Shown: positions 8,285 through 17,624 of the stretch, piece after piece
How the letters are laid out: the number at the start of each line of letters is the position of its first letter
Numbering within the stretch: the first letter of the stretch is position 1
Source of the DNA: Streptomyces sannanensis
Lineage (GTDB): Bacteria > Actinomycetota > Actinomycetes > Streptomycetales > Streptomycetaceae
Direction: 5' to 3'
Length of the DNA: 64,000 nucleotides
Assembly: GCF_039536205.1 (NCBI RefSeq)
Contig: NZ_BAAAYL010000001.1
Coordinates: 1,116,001 to 1,180,000 of the forward strand
The notes under the pieces: model-generated
Seen by the model: the letters and a program-made list of their open reading frames with translations, nothing else
Database searches by the model: none
Told to the model about the DNA's origin: nothing
Made by a program: the position numbers and the translations under genes

Positions 8285-9612
8285 CGCACGGCCTCCGCCA
8301 CATCGGCGGTACGCACGAAACGCACCCGCTCGGCGCGGTAGCGCTCCACCTGGCGGACCGAGATCCGCCAGCCGGGCAGCTCGCCGCGGTCGCCGGGCGC
8401 GGGGATGCGGCCCAGCAGGTCGGCGACGAGGCCGGCCACGGTCTCGTAGGGACCGTCCGGCACGTCGAGTCCTATGCGCCGGAGGGTGAGCACACGGCAG
8501 CTGCCGTCGGCCTCCCAGGCGGGATTTCCGTCCTCCGCCGCGACCGCGGCGAGTTCCGGCCGCCCGGCAACCTCGTCGTCGTGCTCGTCGCGGACCTCGC
8601 CGACGAGTTCCTCGACGATGTCCTCCAGGGTGACGACACCGGCCGTACCGCCGTACTCGTCGACGACAACGGCGATCGGCTGCTCGCTGCGCAGCCGCTC
8701 CAGCAGCTGCTGTACGGGCAGGGTCTCCGGCACCAGCAGCGGCGCGACCGCGATCCGGGCGGCCGGGGTGCGCGAGCGCTCGTGGAGGGGCACCGCGAGG
8801 GCGTCCTTGAGGTGGACCATGCCGACGACCTCGTCGATGCGGTCCCGGTAGACGGGGAACCGGGAAAGGCCGGTGGCCCGGGTGAGGTTGAGGACGTCCG
8901 CCGCGGTGGCGGAGGACTGAAGGGCGCTGACCTTCACCCGCGGCGTCATGACGTGCTGCGCGGTGAGATGGCCGAGCGACAGGGTCCGTACGAAAAGGTC
9001 CGCGGTGTCCTGCTCCAGGGCACCGGCCCGGGCCGAGTGACGGGCCAGGGAGACCAGTTCGCCGGGGGTACGGGCGGAGGCCAGCTCGTCGGTGGGCTCC
9101 ACGCCCAGCGCCCGGACCAGCCGGTTGGCGACGGTGTTCAGCAGCGCGATCACCGGCCGGAAGGCCTGTGAGAAGGCGCGCTGCGGCCCGGCGACGAACC
9201 GGGCGACCTGCAGCGGCCGGGAGACCGCCCAGTTCTTGGGGACGAGCTCGCCGATCACCATCTGCAGGGCGGAGGCGAGCAGCATCCCGATCACGACGGA
9301 CACACCGGACACGGCCCCGGCGGGCATTCCGGTCGCGGTGAGCGGCCCGTCCAGCAGCTGGGCGAGCGCGGGCTCGGCGAGCATGCCGACGACGAGCGAG
9401 GTGATGGTGATGCCGAGCTGGGTGCCGGAGAGCTGGAAGGACAGCTCCCGGAGGGCTTCGACGACCGTACGGGCCCGCCGGTCGCCCTCGGCGGCGGCGC
9501 GCTCCGCGTCCGGCCGCTCCACGGTGACCAGGCCGAATTCGGCGGCCACGAAGAAGCCGTTGGCGAGGATCAGAAAGAAAGCTGCGGCAAGCAGCAGTAG
9601 GGGGATGGTCAT
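8281..9612 (-). CDS. hemolysin-family (CNNM/CBS/CorC) membrane protein
   Basis: A 443-residue paralogue of the following gene, with the complete domain set: CNNM/DUF21 membrane domain (NGFFVAAEFGLV; GELVPKNWA), CBS pair (GLSRFPVYRD; GGTAGVVTLEDIVEELVGEV), and the C-terminal CorC_HlyC domain (GSCRVLTLRRIGLDVPDGPYETVAG). The ATG at 9612 follows AGGAGG at good spacing. It overlaps the downstream paralogue by ATGA. The pair looks like a tandem duplication in which one copy lost its C-terminal domain. Probable role in divalent-cation export or homeostasis at the membrane. Confidence 0.9.
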   Translation of the reverse strand: MTIPLLLLAAAFFLILANGFFVAAEFGLVTVERPDAERAAAEGDRRARTVVEALRELSFQLSGTQLGITITSLVVGMLAEPALAQLLDGPLTATGMPAGAVSGVSVVIGMLLASALQMVIGELVPKNWAVSRPLQVARFVAGPQRAFSQAFRPVIALLNTVANRLVRALGVEPTDELASARTPGELVSLARHSARAGALEQDTADLFVRTLSLGHLTAQHVMTPRVKVSALQSSATAADVLNLTRATGLSRFPVYRDRIDEVVGMVHLKDALAVPLHERSRTPAARIAVAPLLVPETLPVQQLLERLRSEQPIAVVVDEYGGTAGVVTLEDIVEELVGEVRDEHDDEVAGRPELAAVAAEDGNPAWEADGSCRVLTLRRIGLDVPDGPYETVAGLVADLLGRIPAPGDRGELPGWRISVRQVERYRAERVRFVRTADVAEAVR

Positions 9613-9733
9613 TCCGCCGCCTCCTGTGAGGGGGCGGCGCAGGTACTACCGGACGGTCCGTCCATTGCCGGAGGGAGTCACTCCTCTGGTCGCAGGGAAC
9701 CCCGCGGGCCGTGCGGCCGGTGTGCTGCGGGGC

Positions 9734-9752
9734 GGGGTGCGAGGCGCACCCC
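9734..9752 (-). terminator. hairpin at the end of the rib-his run
   Basis: GGGGTGCG at 9734-9741 pairs with CGCACCCC at 9745-9752 around a 3-nt loop, 60 nt past the stop of the PH-domain gene. It would end the long leftward rib/his transcript before the CNNM genes. Confidence 0.5.
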
Positions 9753-9811
9753 GTCCACCAGAGTAACTATTGAGATCGCCTCCGCAATCTCCTGCTCGCC
9801 GACCGGACCCA

Positions 9812-10276
9812 TCAGGTGTTGTCGCTGCCCGTGCCGTGGGTCTCGGCGAGGGCGCGCAGGGCCCGGGCGTCGCGGACGGCCTGCGCCCTGGCGATGCCGG
9901 GCTGGATACCCAGCGCGGGCAGGCTGGTGCCGTCGCTGAGGTCGAGGAAGACCCAGGGGTCGCCCGGGCGCAGATTGACCCTCAGGATCTCCGCCCAGGC
10001 CAGCCGACGCTTGGAGGTGAGGTTCACCACGGTGACCCCGGCGTCGTCCGCGACCACCTTGGGCCGGCTGAGCAGCACCAGTACGGCGGAGAACAACAGC
10101 GCGGTGAAGACGAAGCTGAGCCGCTCCCCCGGGCTGAGGTTCTCCAGCAGCAGGGCGACCGCGGTGATGACGACGAACATGGCCGTCCCCACGGTGAGCA
10201 GTACGGCCCGGGTCAGGGTCGGCCGGAACGTAACCGGCAGGTGCGGAAGTTCGGGCTGGGGCGCGGGGGCGGCCAT
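9812..10276 (-). CDS. PH-domain membrane protein
   Basis: A 154-residue protein with two transmembrane helices near residues 22-43 and 55-70, followed by a cytoplasmic domain resembling bacterial PH-like folds: VVADDAGVTVVNLTSKRRLAWAEI, then DPWVFLDLSDGTSLPALGIQ. Small proteins of this type commonly lie downstream of hisG in Streptomyces. It follows hisG by 36 nt on the same strand and probably belongs to the same transcript. Function unknown; nothing links it directly to histidine synthesis. Confidence 0.75.
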   Translation of the reverse strand: MAAPAPQPELPHLPVTFRPTLTRAVLLTVGTAMFVVITAVALLLENLSPGERLSFVFTALLFSAVLVLLSRPKVVADDAGVTVVNLTSKRRLAWAEILRVNLRPGDPWVFLDLSDGTSLPALGIQPGIARAQAVRDARALRALAETHGTGSDNT

Positions 10277-10312
10277 GTGCTTCGTCGTCTTCTCTTCAGT
10301 TGGCGCGGTCGG

Positions 10313-11161
10313 TCAGAGGCGGCAGGCGTGGATCTCCGTGGTGAGGATCGCACGGGCGCCCAGGTCGTACAGGTCGTCCATGATCCGCTGGGCCTCGCGG
10401 GCCGGGACCATGGCGCGGACGGCGACCCAGCCCTCGTTGTGCAGCGGGGAGACCGTCGGCGACTCCAGGCCCGGGGTGAGGGCGACGGCCCGCTCCAGGT
10501 GCTCGGCGCGGATGTCGTAGTCCATCATCACGTATGTACGGGCCACGAGGACGCCCTGGAGGCGGCGCAGGAACTGCTGGACCTTGGGGTCCTCGTTGCT
10601 CGCGCCGGTGCGGCGGATGACGACGGCCTCCGACGTGAGGATCGGCTCGCCGACGACCTCCAGGCCGGCGTTGCGCAGGCTGGTGCCGGTCTCCACCACA
10701 TCGGCGATGATCTCGGCGACGCCCAGCTGGATGGCCGTCTCGACGGCGCCGTCCAGGTGGACGACGGAGGCGTCGATCCCCTGGTCGGCGAGGTGCTTGG
10801 CGACGATTCCCTCGTAGGAGGTGGCGATCGTCATTCCGGTGAAGTCCTCGGGGCCCTTCGCCGTGCCGGGCTTGGTGGCGTAGCGGAAGGTGGACCGCGC
10901 GAAGCCGAGCGGGAGGATCTCCTCGGCATTGGCGCCGGAGTCCAGCAGCAGGTCACGGCCGGTGATGCCGATGTCGAGGCGGCCGGAGCTCACATAGATC
11001 GCGATGTCGCGCGGGCGCAGGTAGAAGAACTCGACCTCGTTGTCGGGGTCGACCAGGACGAGCTCCTTGGACTCCTTGCGCTGGGCGTAGCCGGCCTCAT
11101 GGAGTATCGCCGACGCAGGTCCGGACAGGGAACCCTTGTTGGGGACGGCGATGCGCAGCAT
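10313..11161 (-). CDS. hisG: ATP phosphoribosyltransferase (long form)
   Basis: Catalyses the first step of histidine synthesis, joining ATP and PRPP to give phosphoribosyl-ATP. The 282-residue length and the C-terminal ACT-like regulatory region identify the long, histidine-inhibited form. Family segments visible are LRIAVPNKGSLSGPA at the N terminus, DIGITGRDLL near residue 60, and DGAVETAIQLGVAEIIADVVETGTSLR for PRPP binding. It follows hisE by 57 nt, so the first two histidine steps are co-transcribed. In this window they lie downstream of the riboflavin genes. Confidence 0.97.
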   Translation of the reverse strand: MLRIAVPNKGSLSGPASAILHEAGYAQRKESKELVLVDPDNEVEFFYLRPRDIAIYVSSGRLDIGITGRDLLLDSGANAEEILPLGFARSTFRYATKPGTAKGPEDFTGMTIATSYEGIVAKHLADQGIDASVVHLDGAVETAIQLGVAEIIADVVETGTSLRNAGLEVVGEPILTSEAVVIRRTGASNEDPKVQQFLRRLQGVLVARTYVMMDYDIRAEHLERAVALTPGLESPTVSPLHNEGWVAVRAMVPAREAQRIMDDLYDLGARAILTTEIHACRL

Positions 11162-11218
11162 GAGATCGGCTTCCTTCGTTTCGCGTGGGGAGTGTGTGTT
11201 GCGTGCTGACTGGGGGGA

Positions 11219-11491
11219 TCAGAGGTGGGCGTAGACGTCGTCGAGGGAGATTCCACGCGCGACCATCATGAGTTGTACGTGGTAGAGCAGCTGGGAGATT
11301 TCCTCGGCGGCGGCTTCCTTGCCCTCGTACTCGGCGGCCATCCACACCTCGGCGGCCTCCTCGACGACCTTCTTGCCGATGGCATGGACGCCCTTGCCCA
11401 CCAGCTCGGCGGTGCGGGAGGTCGAGGGGTCGCCGTTGGCGGCCTTGTACTGGAGCTCGGTGAAGAGCTCTTCGAAGGTTTTGTTGGCCAT
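11219..11491 (-). CDS. hisE: phosphoribosyl-ATP pyrophosphatase
   Basis: A 90-residue enzyme for step two of histidine synthesis, hydrolysing phosphoribosyl-ATP to phosphoribosyl-AMP. The MazG-like helical motif [17 protein letters not shown] carries the acidic metal-binding residues and is followed by [14 protein letters not shown]. The ATG at 11491 gives the normal family length; the frame stays open well upstream but that extension is not conserved in character. It lies 65 nt downstream of ribH and 57 nt upstream of hisG, all on the same strand. Confidence 0.96.
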   Translation of the reverse strand: MANKTFEELFTELQYKAANGDPSTSRTAELVGKGVHAIGKKVVEEAAEVWMAAEYEGKEAAAEEISQLLYHVQLMMVARGISLDDVYAHL

Positions 11492-11556
11492 GATGGATCC
11501 AAGAGTACGGGGTCCCGCTGCGCTCCCCGCGCCGACGTTCACGGACCAAGATCTTC

Positions 11557-12042
11557 TCAGCGCCAGGGTTCGCTGACCGTGCGCAGCGTGGCCGCGGTGG
11601 CGACCGCGGCGGTCACGGCCTCGTGGCCCTTGTCCTCGCTGGAGCCCTCCAGTCCGGCCCGGTCCAGCGCCTGCTCCTCGTTGTCGCAGGTCAGTACGCC
11701 GAAGCCGACCGGAACACCGGTCTCCACGGAGACCCGGGTGAGTCCGTTGGTGACGCCCTGGCACACGTAGTCGAAATGCGGGGTGCCGCCGCGGATGACC
11801 ACGCCGAGTGCGACGATCGCGTCGTAGCCGCGACCGGCCAGGACCTTGGCGACCACCGGGAGCTCGAAACTGCCGGGGACCCGCAGCAGGGTCGGCTCGT
11901 CGATGCCGAGCTCGTGCAGCGCGCGCAGCGCGCCGTCGACGAGGCCGTCCATGACCTTCTCGTGCCACTGCGCCGCGATCACCGCGACGCGCAGGTCTCC
12001 GCAGTTGCGTACGGACAGTTCGGGTGCGCCCTTGCCGCTCAC
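11557..12042 (-). CDS. ribH: 6,7-dimethyl-8-ribityllumazine synthase
   Basis: A 161-residue lumazine synthase that condenses 5-amino-6-ribitylaminouracil with dihydroxybutanone phosphate. Typical segments are [16 protein letters not shown] (substrate binding near residues 56-70), [14 protein letters not shown] (phosphate-binding GGT), and [18 protein letters not shown] with a family-conserved C-terminal helix. The start is GTG at 12042, preceded by GAGGAG. It follows ribBA by 23 nt. Icosahedral assembly is a family property that cannot be checked here. Confidence 0.96.
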   Translation of the reverse strand: MSGKGAPELSVRNCGDLRVAVIAAQWHEKVMDGLVDGALRALHELGIDEPTLLRVPGSFELPVVAKVLAGRGYDAIVALGVVIRGGTPHFDYVCQGVTNGLTRVSVETGVPVGFGVLTCDNEEQALDRAGLEGSSEDKGHEAVTAAVATAATLRTVSEPWR

Positions 12043-12065
12043 GTTTCTCCTCGAGGTCTCTCTGC

Positions 12066-13358
12066 TCACTGGTTGCCGCAGGCGGACGCGGTGGACGCGT
12101 CGAGCCAGGGCAGGTCGTGTCCCATCCGGTCCCGCTTGGTGCGCAGGTACCGGAGATTGTGCTCGCCCGCCTTGACGGGCATGGGCTCCCGCTCGGTGAC
12201 CTTCAGGCCGTGCCGGACGAGTGCGGTGATCTTGTCGGGGTTGTTGGTCATCAGCCGCAGGCTGTGCACGCCCAGGTCGGCGAGGATCTGCGCACCTGCG
12301 CCGTAGTCCCGGGCGTCGGCGGGCAGACCGAGCTCCAGATTGGCGTCCAGGGTGTCGTGGCCGCGCTCCTGGAGTTCGTACGCGCGCAACTTGGACATCA
12401 GGCCGATGCCGCGCCCCTCGTGGCCGCGCAGATAGACGATCACTCCACGCCCCTCGGCGGTGACCCGCTCCATGGAGGCCCGCAGCTGAGGGCCGCAGTC
12501 GCAGCGCAGCGAGTGGAAGATGTCGCCGGTCAGACATTCGGAGTGGACGCGGACCAGCACCTCCTCGCCGTCGCCGATCTCGCCGTGGACCAGGGCGACA
12601 TGCTCGACGCCGTCCACGGTGGAGCGGTAGCCATAGGCGGTGAACTCGCCGTGTGCGGTGGGGAGGTTGACCTCGGCCTCGCGGCGGACGGTGGGCTCGG
12701 AGCTGCGGCGGTAGGCGATCAGGTCCTCGATGGAGATGATCGTCAGGCCGTGCTTGCGGGCGAACGGGATCAGTTCGGGCAGCCGCATCATCACGCCGTC
12801 CTCACCGGCGATCTCCACGATCGCGCCGGCCGGACGCAGTCCCGCGAGCCTGGCCAGGTCCACGGCGGCCTCGGTGTGGCCGTTGCGGACGAGGACGCCA
12901 CCGGACTTGGCGCGCAGCGGGAAGACATGGCCCGGCCGTACGAAGTCGCCCGGCTCCGCCTCGCCGCTCGCCAGCAGCTGGAGGGTGGTGGCCCGGTCGG
13001 CGGCGGAGATGCCGGTGGACACCCCGTGCGCGGCGGTCGCGTCGACGGAGACGGTGAAGGCCGTACGCATCGACTCGGTGTTGTGCTCGACCATCTGCGG
13101 CAGCCGGAGCCGGTCGAGCTCCTCGCCCTCCATGGGCGCGCAGATCAGGCCGCGGCACTCGCTCATCATGAAGGCGACGATCTCGGGCGTGGCCTTCTCC
13201 GCAGCGATGACGAGGTCGCCCTCGTTCTCGCGGTCCTCGTCGTCGACGACCACGACGGGCCGGCCGGCGGCGATGTCACGGATGGCCTGCTCGACGGGGT
13301 CGAGGGCGAAGTCCTCGACGTTGTCGGTGTCGTACCAGGTGGTGGGCAGGGCGGTCAT
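12066..13358 (-). CDS. ribBA: bifunctional DHBP synthase / GTP cyclohydrolase II
   Basis: A 430-residue fusion supplying both substrates of lumazine synthase. Residues about 1-210 are 3,4-dihydroxy-2-butanone-4-phosphate synthase ([33 protein letters not shown]). Residues about 215-420 are GTP cyclohydrolase II, with the zinc Cys motif [18 protein letters not shown] and the GHEGRGIGL segment. Both catalytic halves look intact. It lies between ribM and ribH on the same strand; 121 nt separate it from ribM. Confidence 0.96.
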   Translation of the reverse strand: MTALPTTWYDTDNVEDFALDPVEQAIRDIAAGRPVVVVDDEDRENEGDLVIAAEKATPEIVAFMMSECRGLICAPMEGEELDRLRLPQMVEHNTESMRTAFTVSVDATAAHGVSTGISAADRATTLQLLASGEAEPGDFVRPGHVFPLRAKSGGVLVRNGHTEAAVDLARLAGLRPAGAIVEIAGEDGVMMRLPELIPFARKHGLTIISIEDLIAYRRSSEPTVRREAEVNLPTAHGEFTAYGYRSTVDGVEHVALVHGEIGDGEEVLVRVHSECLTGDIFHSLRCDCGPQLRASMERVTAEGRGVIVYLRGHEGRGIGLMSKLRAYELQERGHDTLDANLELGLPADARDYGAGAQILADLGVHSLRLMTNNPDKITALVRHGLKVTEREPMPVKAGEHNLRYLRTKRDRMGHDLPWLDASTASACGNQ

Positions 13359-13479
13359 GCCATCCCCCTTTCGTTCTCCCCCAGAGCCTTCGGCCTGGGG
13401 ATGCCCTCATCTCCGCCCGCGCGGCGCAGAGGTGCGGCCATCGTTGTCATCTGCGGCCCGGCGGCCGCGCGTGCGTCGC

Positions 13480-14133
13480 TCACAGCATGGCTCCTTCCAG
13501 AGCGGGCTTCGCGCTGGTACGAGAGCGCTGGTACCAGTCGTGAGCGCCCCACAGGACGAGCGCGCCGTAGATGACATAGACGAGGCCGGAGAAGGCGTAG
13601 CCGTTGGTGAAGGCGAGGGGCACGCCCACCACGTCGACCAGGAGCCAGGCGAACCAGAACTCGACCATGCCCCGGGCCTGGGCGTACATGGCGACGACCG
13701 TGCCGACGAACACGTACGCGTCCGGCCACGGATCCCACGACAGGGTCGGGAAGGCGGTGAACAGTGCGCCGACCGCCAGGGTGCCGAGCGCGGCACCGCC
13801 CAGCAGAAAGCCGCGTTCACGCCAGGTGGCGAACCGGACGGCGAGGGAGCCGTCCTGGGCCTGCCGCTTGCCGCGCGTCCACTTCGCCCAGCCCCACAGG
13901 GCCACGACCATGACCACGACCTGCTTGCCGGCACTGCCCGACAGATGGCCCGCCGCGAAGGCCACGAAGAGAATCACGCCCGACAGGAACTGGGTGGGCC
14001 AGGTCCATATGGAGCGCCGCCAGCCGAGGGCGAGGGCGAACAGCCCCATCGTGTTGCCGACCATGTCGGACCACTTGATGTGCTGGTCGAAGACCGTGAA
14101 GGCCTCGGAGTTGAGCCAGGTCACAGCGCTCAC
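13480..14133 (-). CDS. ribM: PnuC-family riboflavin transporter
   Basis: A 217-residue membrane protein of the PnuC fold with about six to seven hydrophobic segments and the conserved aromatic stretch WPTQFLSGVILFVAFAAGH and FAWLLVDVVGVPLAFTNGYAFSGL. RibM proteins embedded in actinobacterial rib operons are established riboflavin facilitators (S. davawensis, C. glutamicum), while PnuC itself carries nicotinamide riboside. The location between ribE and ribBA makes RibM the better call. Start GTG at 14133 overlaps the ribE stop (GTGA), so it is translationally coupled. Confidence 0.88.
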   Translation of the reverse strand: MSAVTWLNSEAFTVFDQHIKWSDMVGNTMGLFALALGWRRSIWTWPTQFLSGVILFVAFAAGHLSGSAGKQVVVMVVALWGWAKWTRGKRQAQDGSLAVRFATWRERGFLLGGAALGTLAVGALFTAFPTLSWDPWPDAYVFVGTVVAMYAQARGMVEFWFAWLLVDVVGVPLAFTNGYAFSGLVYVIYGALVLWGAHDWYQRSRTSAKPALEGAML

Positions 14134-14738
14134 TTCGCGGACTCCTCACCCGTGACGCCGAGCAGCCGCTCGACGTACTTGGCGATGACGTCGACCTCGA
14201 GGTTGACGGGGTCGCCGGGCTGCTTGATGCCGAGCGTGGTCAGCGCGAGGGTGGTGGGGATGAGGCTGACGGTGAAGTGCTCCCGTCCCGCGTCGACGAC
14301 CGTGAGAGAGACACCGTCGACAGTAATGGACCCCTTCTCGACGACGTAACGGGTGAGTTCGGCCGGGAGCGAGATCTTGACGATCTCCCAGTTCTCGGAG
14401 GGCGTGCGCGCCAGGATCGTGCCGGTGCCGTCCACATGGCCCTGCACGATGTGCCCGCCCAGGCGGCCGCCGACGGCCATCGGGCGCTCCAGGTTGACCC
14501 GCGAGCCGACGGTGAGCGCACCGAGGCTGGAACGCTTCAGTGTCTCGGCCATCACATCGGCGGTGAACTGGCCGTCCTCGGTGTCGACCACCGTCAGGCA
14601 GACGCCGTTGACAGCGATCGAATCGCCGTGCTTCGCGCCTTCGGTGACGACGGGTCCGCGCAAACGGAAGCGGGACGCGTCCGCGAGCTGCTCGACGGCG
14701 GTGACCTCGCCCAGTTCTTCGACGATTCCGGTGAACAC
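14130..14738 (-). CDS. ribE: riboflavin synthase alpha subunit
   Basis: A 202-residue enzyme that dismutates two lumazine molecules into riboflavin and the ribitylaminopyrimidine. Two lumazine-binding repeats are visible: residues about 1-95 beginning MFTGIVEELGEV and 96-190 beginning LGGHIVQGHVDGTG. Each repeat includes a conserved VNGVCLTVV or VDGVSLTVV strand. GTG start at 14738 follows the ribD stop directly with no gap, and the stop overlaps ribM. Confidence 0.96.
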   Translation of the reverse strand: MFTGIVEELGEVTAVEQLADASRFRLRGPVVTEGAKHGDSIAVNGVCLTVVDTEDGQFTADVMAETLKRSSLGALTVGSRVNLERPMAVGGRLGGHIVQGHVDGTGTILARTPSENWEIVKISLPAELTRYVVEKGSITVDGVSLTVVDAGREHFTVSLIPTTLALTTLGIKQPGDPVNLEVDVIAKYVERLLGVTGEESAK

Positions 14739-15920
14739 TCAGTGCTCCTTGGGGGCTTCGGTGGAGACGGCAGGGCTGTGCTTGCCCGGGGGACGATCCC
14801 CGGACCCCCGCCAGGGGCCCGACAAGGCGCCGCCTGTGTCGACGGAAGCCGGAATCGGGTGGGCGGTGATACGCAGATCGGGTCCGATGCGTACGGCCTC
14901 GGTGATGTCGAGCCGCAACGCTTCGGTGATGCTGGTGATTCCGGCGTCGGCGAGGGCCGAGGGGCCCCCGCCGAGGAAGGCCGGAGCGAGGTAGCCGACG
15001 ACCTTGTCGACGGCGCCCGCGGCGACGAAGGCGGCGGCTAGGGTCGGGCCGCCCTCAAGGAGTACGGAACGGACGTTCCGCTCGTGCAGGACAGCCAGCA
15101 GCGCGGGAATGTCGATGCCCTTCGCCGTACGCGGCAGGCGTACGACCTCGGCCGGCAGGTCGCACTCCACATCCTCCGCGACGGCGACGAGGGTCGGCGC
15201 CGCGTCGTCCAGCACCCGGGCACCGGGCTTCACGGCGGTGCCGTTGGTGTCGACGACGACCCGCAGCGGCTGTGCGGCACCCGCGATGCCACGCACGGCG
15301 AGATGCGGGTCGTCCGCACGGGCCGTACCGGAGCCGACCACGACCGCGTCGGCCTCGGCGCGCAGCCGGTGGACGTCGGCGCGTGACTCGGCCGAGGTGA
15401 TCCAGCGGCTGGAGCCGTCAGCCGCGGCGATCCGGCCGTCCAGCGTGGCGGCGTACTTCCACACGACATACGGACGGCCGAGGCGTACGGAGGTCAGCCA
15501 GGCGGCGTTGACCGCTTCGGCCTCCTCGGCGAGGAGGCCGTGCTCCACCTGGACCCCCGCCGCGCGCAGAGCCTCCGCACCGCCCGTGGCCTGAAGGTTC
15601 GGATCGGAGACGGCATACACGACGCGGGCGATCCCGGCGTCGATCAACGCCTGCGAGCAGGGGCCGGTGCGGCCGGTGTGGTTGCAGGGCTCCAGAGTGA
15701 CGAATGCGGTGCCGCCGCAGGCCGGCACGCCCGCCCGACGCAGAGCGTGGACCTCGGCATGCGGGCCGCCGGCGCGCTGGTGGTACCCCTCCCCCACGCG
15801 CTCACCGGAGGCGTCGAGGATCACGCACCCGACGACCGGATTGGGGCTGGTGGAGCCGAGTCCGCGCGCGGCGAGCTCAATCGCTCGGCGCATGGCGTAT
15901 GCGTCGGCTGCGGTGGCCAC
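14739..15920 (-). CDS. ribD: bifunctional diaminohydroxyphosphoribosylaminopyrimidine deaminase/reductase
   Basis: A 393-residue enzyme for steps two and three of riboflavin synthesis. The N-terminal deaminase has the zinc site HAEVHAL and PCNHTGRTGPC. The C-terminal reductase contains KYAATLDGRIAAADGSSRWI and the VLLEGGPTLAAAFVAAG nucleotide-binding segment. The GTG at 15920 is chosen because AGGAGG lies 7 nt upstream; the longer open frame to 16088 overlaps the riboswitch leader. It is the first gene of the rib run and follows the FMN riboswitch by about 160 nt. Confidence 0.95.
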   Translation of the reverse strand: MATAADAYAMRRAIELAARGLGSTSPNPVVGCVILDASGERVGEGYHQRAGGPHAEVHALRRAGVPACGGTAFVTLEPCNHTGRTGPCSQALIDAGIARVVYAVSDPNLQATGGAEALRAAGVQVEHGLLAEEAEAVNAAWLTSVRLGRPYVVWKYAATLDGRIAAADGSSRWITSAESRADVHRLRAEADAVVVGSGTARADDPHLAVRGIAGAAQPLRVVVDTNGTAVKPGARVLDDAAPTLVAVAEDVECDLPAEVVRLPRTAKGIDIPALLAVLHERNVRSVLLEGGPTLAAAFVAAGAVDKVVGYLAPAFLGGGPSALADAGITSITEALRLDITEAVRIGPDLRITAHPIPASVDTGGALSGPWRGSGDRPPGKHSPAVSTEAPKEH

Positions 15921-16080
15921 CGGGTCCTCCTGCCTCTTCGGGCACGGACTCCGGGGCTGTCGATGACGACAGAAGAGCGGACAGACCTCACGGGAAACAC
16001 CGAAGGCCGAAAACACCGGCCGCCACGAACGACGACCGGCAGACGGCCGACGCACCCCAAGGGTCGCCCGCCGCGCACTG

Positions 16081-16192
16081 CCTCCCATCCGGACTTTAAC
16101 CGTCGGTCCAGGAATTTCACCTGGTCAACCGGCCGCTGGATGCGGACGGGTCGCGGACTGTAACCGCCGGTTCGGAATTACACCGACCCCGG
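16081..16192 (-). ncRNA. FMN riboswitch (RFN element) of the rib operon
   Basis: Read on the minus strand, the conserved RFN blocks occur in order: GGGGTCGGTG near 16190-16181, ACAGTCCGCGACCCG, then GACCAGGTGAAATTCCTGG, CCGACGGTTAAAGTCCGG and finally GGATGGGAGG ending near 16081. This is the FMN-binding aptamer. About 160 nt separate it from the ribD start; that expression platform contains GC-rich inverted repeats but I cannot tell whether it controls termination or translation. Confidence 0.95.
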
Positions 16193-16410
16193 AGTGCGCT
16201 GCTGCTGGTACAGGGTCAGTGTGCCACGCCTGATCGCCGGCCATGCGGGGGTATACCTGTGGGCTGCCTCACAACGCACGGCGACGAAACAGTCACGCCT
16301 CGGGATTTCACGACACTCACCCTCCGTATCGAATCCCACACAGAAAGAAGTCATCGCGGGTAAGCTCACCAACGGAGTGACAACTCATCCGGCGCCTCAG
16401 GGAGTTGCTT

Positions 16411-17235
16411 ATGGCAATCGAGGACAACCCTGGATCCCGTACCGGTTACGGCGAGGAGCTGCGACGACGGCGCGAGGGTGCCAAGCTCACCCAGGAGGAA
16501 CTGAGCCAACGCGCGATCATGTCGCGCACGCACATCGCCCACATAGAGGCGGGCCGGCGCAGACCGGCACTGGACGACGCACGCCGGCTCGACCAGGTGC
16601 TGCAGACGGGCGGCGTCTTCGAGCGCTTCCCGCCGACGCCGGACGGCCGCAAGGTCGCCGAACACTTCGAGGCGGCGGCGGAGTTGGAAGGCCAGGCAAC
16701 CGTGATCCATGAATACGCCTGCACACTGGTGCCCGGATTCCTTCAGACGGAGGCGTACGCGCGTGAAGTGCTCAGCTCAGGCTTCCCGGCCAGGAACGAC
16801 AAGGAACGTGACCGGTTGCTCGCCACACGTCTCGAACGTGCCCGTATCCTCGACGACTTCGACTCGCCCGTGGTGTGGGTCCTCCTCGACGAGGCGGCGT
16901 TGCGGCGCCCGATCGGGAGTCCAGGAGTGATGGCGGAACAACTCGCCCATATCGCCGAGTTGGGGTCGCGTCGCCGTATGCGTGTGCACGTACTCCCCTA
17001 TGTGTCGGGATATCACGCGCTACTGGAGGGCCCGGTCAAGCTCATGTGGTTCGAGGACCTGCCACCCGTGGCCTACATGGAAGGCCTGAAAACCGGCAAG
17101 GTTTGGGAAATTCCTGCCGTAGTGCGACAGTGCCAGTCAGCCTACGATCAGGCCCTGGGCGACGCACTGTCGCACCGCAAGTCCCTGAATCTGATCAGGT
17201 CTGTCGCAGAGGAATACGAGCATGCACGGCACTGA
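16411..17235 (+). CDS. XRE-family regulator with DUF5753 (WhiJ-like)
   Basis: A 274-residue protein. The N-terminal XRE helix-turn-helix (KLTQEELSQRAIMSRTHIAHIEAG, about residues 25-50, in two parts) is followed by the DUF5753 effector domain typical of WhiJ-like Streptomyces regulators (RPIGSPGVMAEQLAHI; RVHVLPY). The ATG at 16411 has GGAG 6 nt upstream. It overlaps the DUF397 gene by 14 nt. Such regulator/DUF397 pairs are highly paralogous in Streptomyces; some control development and several behave like toxin-antitoxin systems. The partner or target cannot be deduced. Confidence 0.9.
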   Translation: MAIEDNPGSRTGYGEELRRRREGAKLTQEELSQRAIMSRTHIAHIEAGRRRPALDDARRLDQVLQTGGVFERFPPTPDGRKVAEHFEAAAELEGQATVIHEYACTLVPGFLQTEAYAREVLSSGFPARNDKERDRLLATRLERARILDDFDSPVVWVLLDEAALRRPIGSPGVMAEQLAHIAELGSRRRMRVHVLPYVSGYHALLEGPVKLMWFEDLPPVAYMEGLKTGKVWEIPAVVRQCQSAYDQALGDALSHRKSLNLIRSVAEEYEHARH

Positions 17236-17455
17236 GCACATGGTCATCCCCGACGCCTCAGCACTGTCCGGATGGCAGAAGTCCGGCTACAGCGGGGACA
17301 GTGTCGGCAACTGCCTTGAAATCAGCACCACTTACCCCGCCGGCGTCCCCGTCCGCGACAGCAAGAATCCCCACGGCCCCGCCCTGGTGTTCCCCCGGCC
17401 AATCTGGCTGCCCTTCGTCACCGCCTTCACATCCGGCGGCACCAGGTCCAATTGA
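17222..17455 (+). CDS. DUF397 domain protein
   Basis: A 77-residue DUF397 protein: LSGWQKSGYSGDSVGNCLEI then VPVRDSKNPHGPALVF match the family core (W.KSSYS...NCVEVA, VAVRDSK.P.GPVL.F). The last 18 residues are longer than usual. It overlaps the WhiJ-like regulator gene by 14 nt and is certainly co-transcribed. The family is thought to act together with its cognate XRE/DUF5753 regulator, possibly as its antagonist. Confidence 0.9.
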   Translation: MHGTEHMVIPDASALSGWQKSGYSGDSVGNCLEISTTYPAGVPVRDSKNPHGPALVFPRPIWLPFVTAFTSGGTRSN

Positions 17456-17624
17456 ACGACAGCCAGTGTCGTAGTCACTGGGCGATCCCCAAGATGTGGC
17501 CGCCGGGGGCACGGAAATCAGCGGTCCGTAACCCCGGGCCGGGACCACGTCGTGTCCGGACGTACGCTTCCTCGCTCTTGCAGGTGTACTCGTAGGAAGT
17601 ACGCCTCCAAGTACGAGGGAGACC

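Noticed and set aside
16178..16372. A 64-codon open frame over the FMN riboswitch on the minus strand
   Set aside because: It overlaps the aptamer and has no ribosome-binding site.
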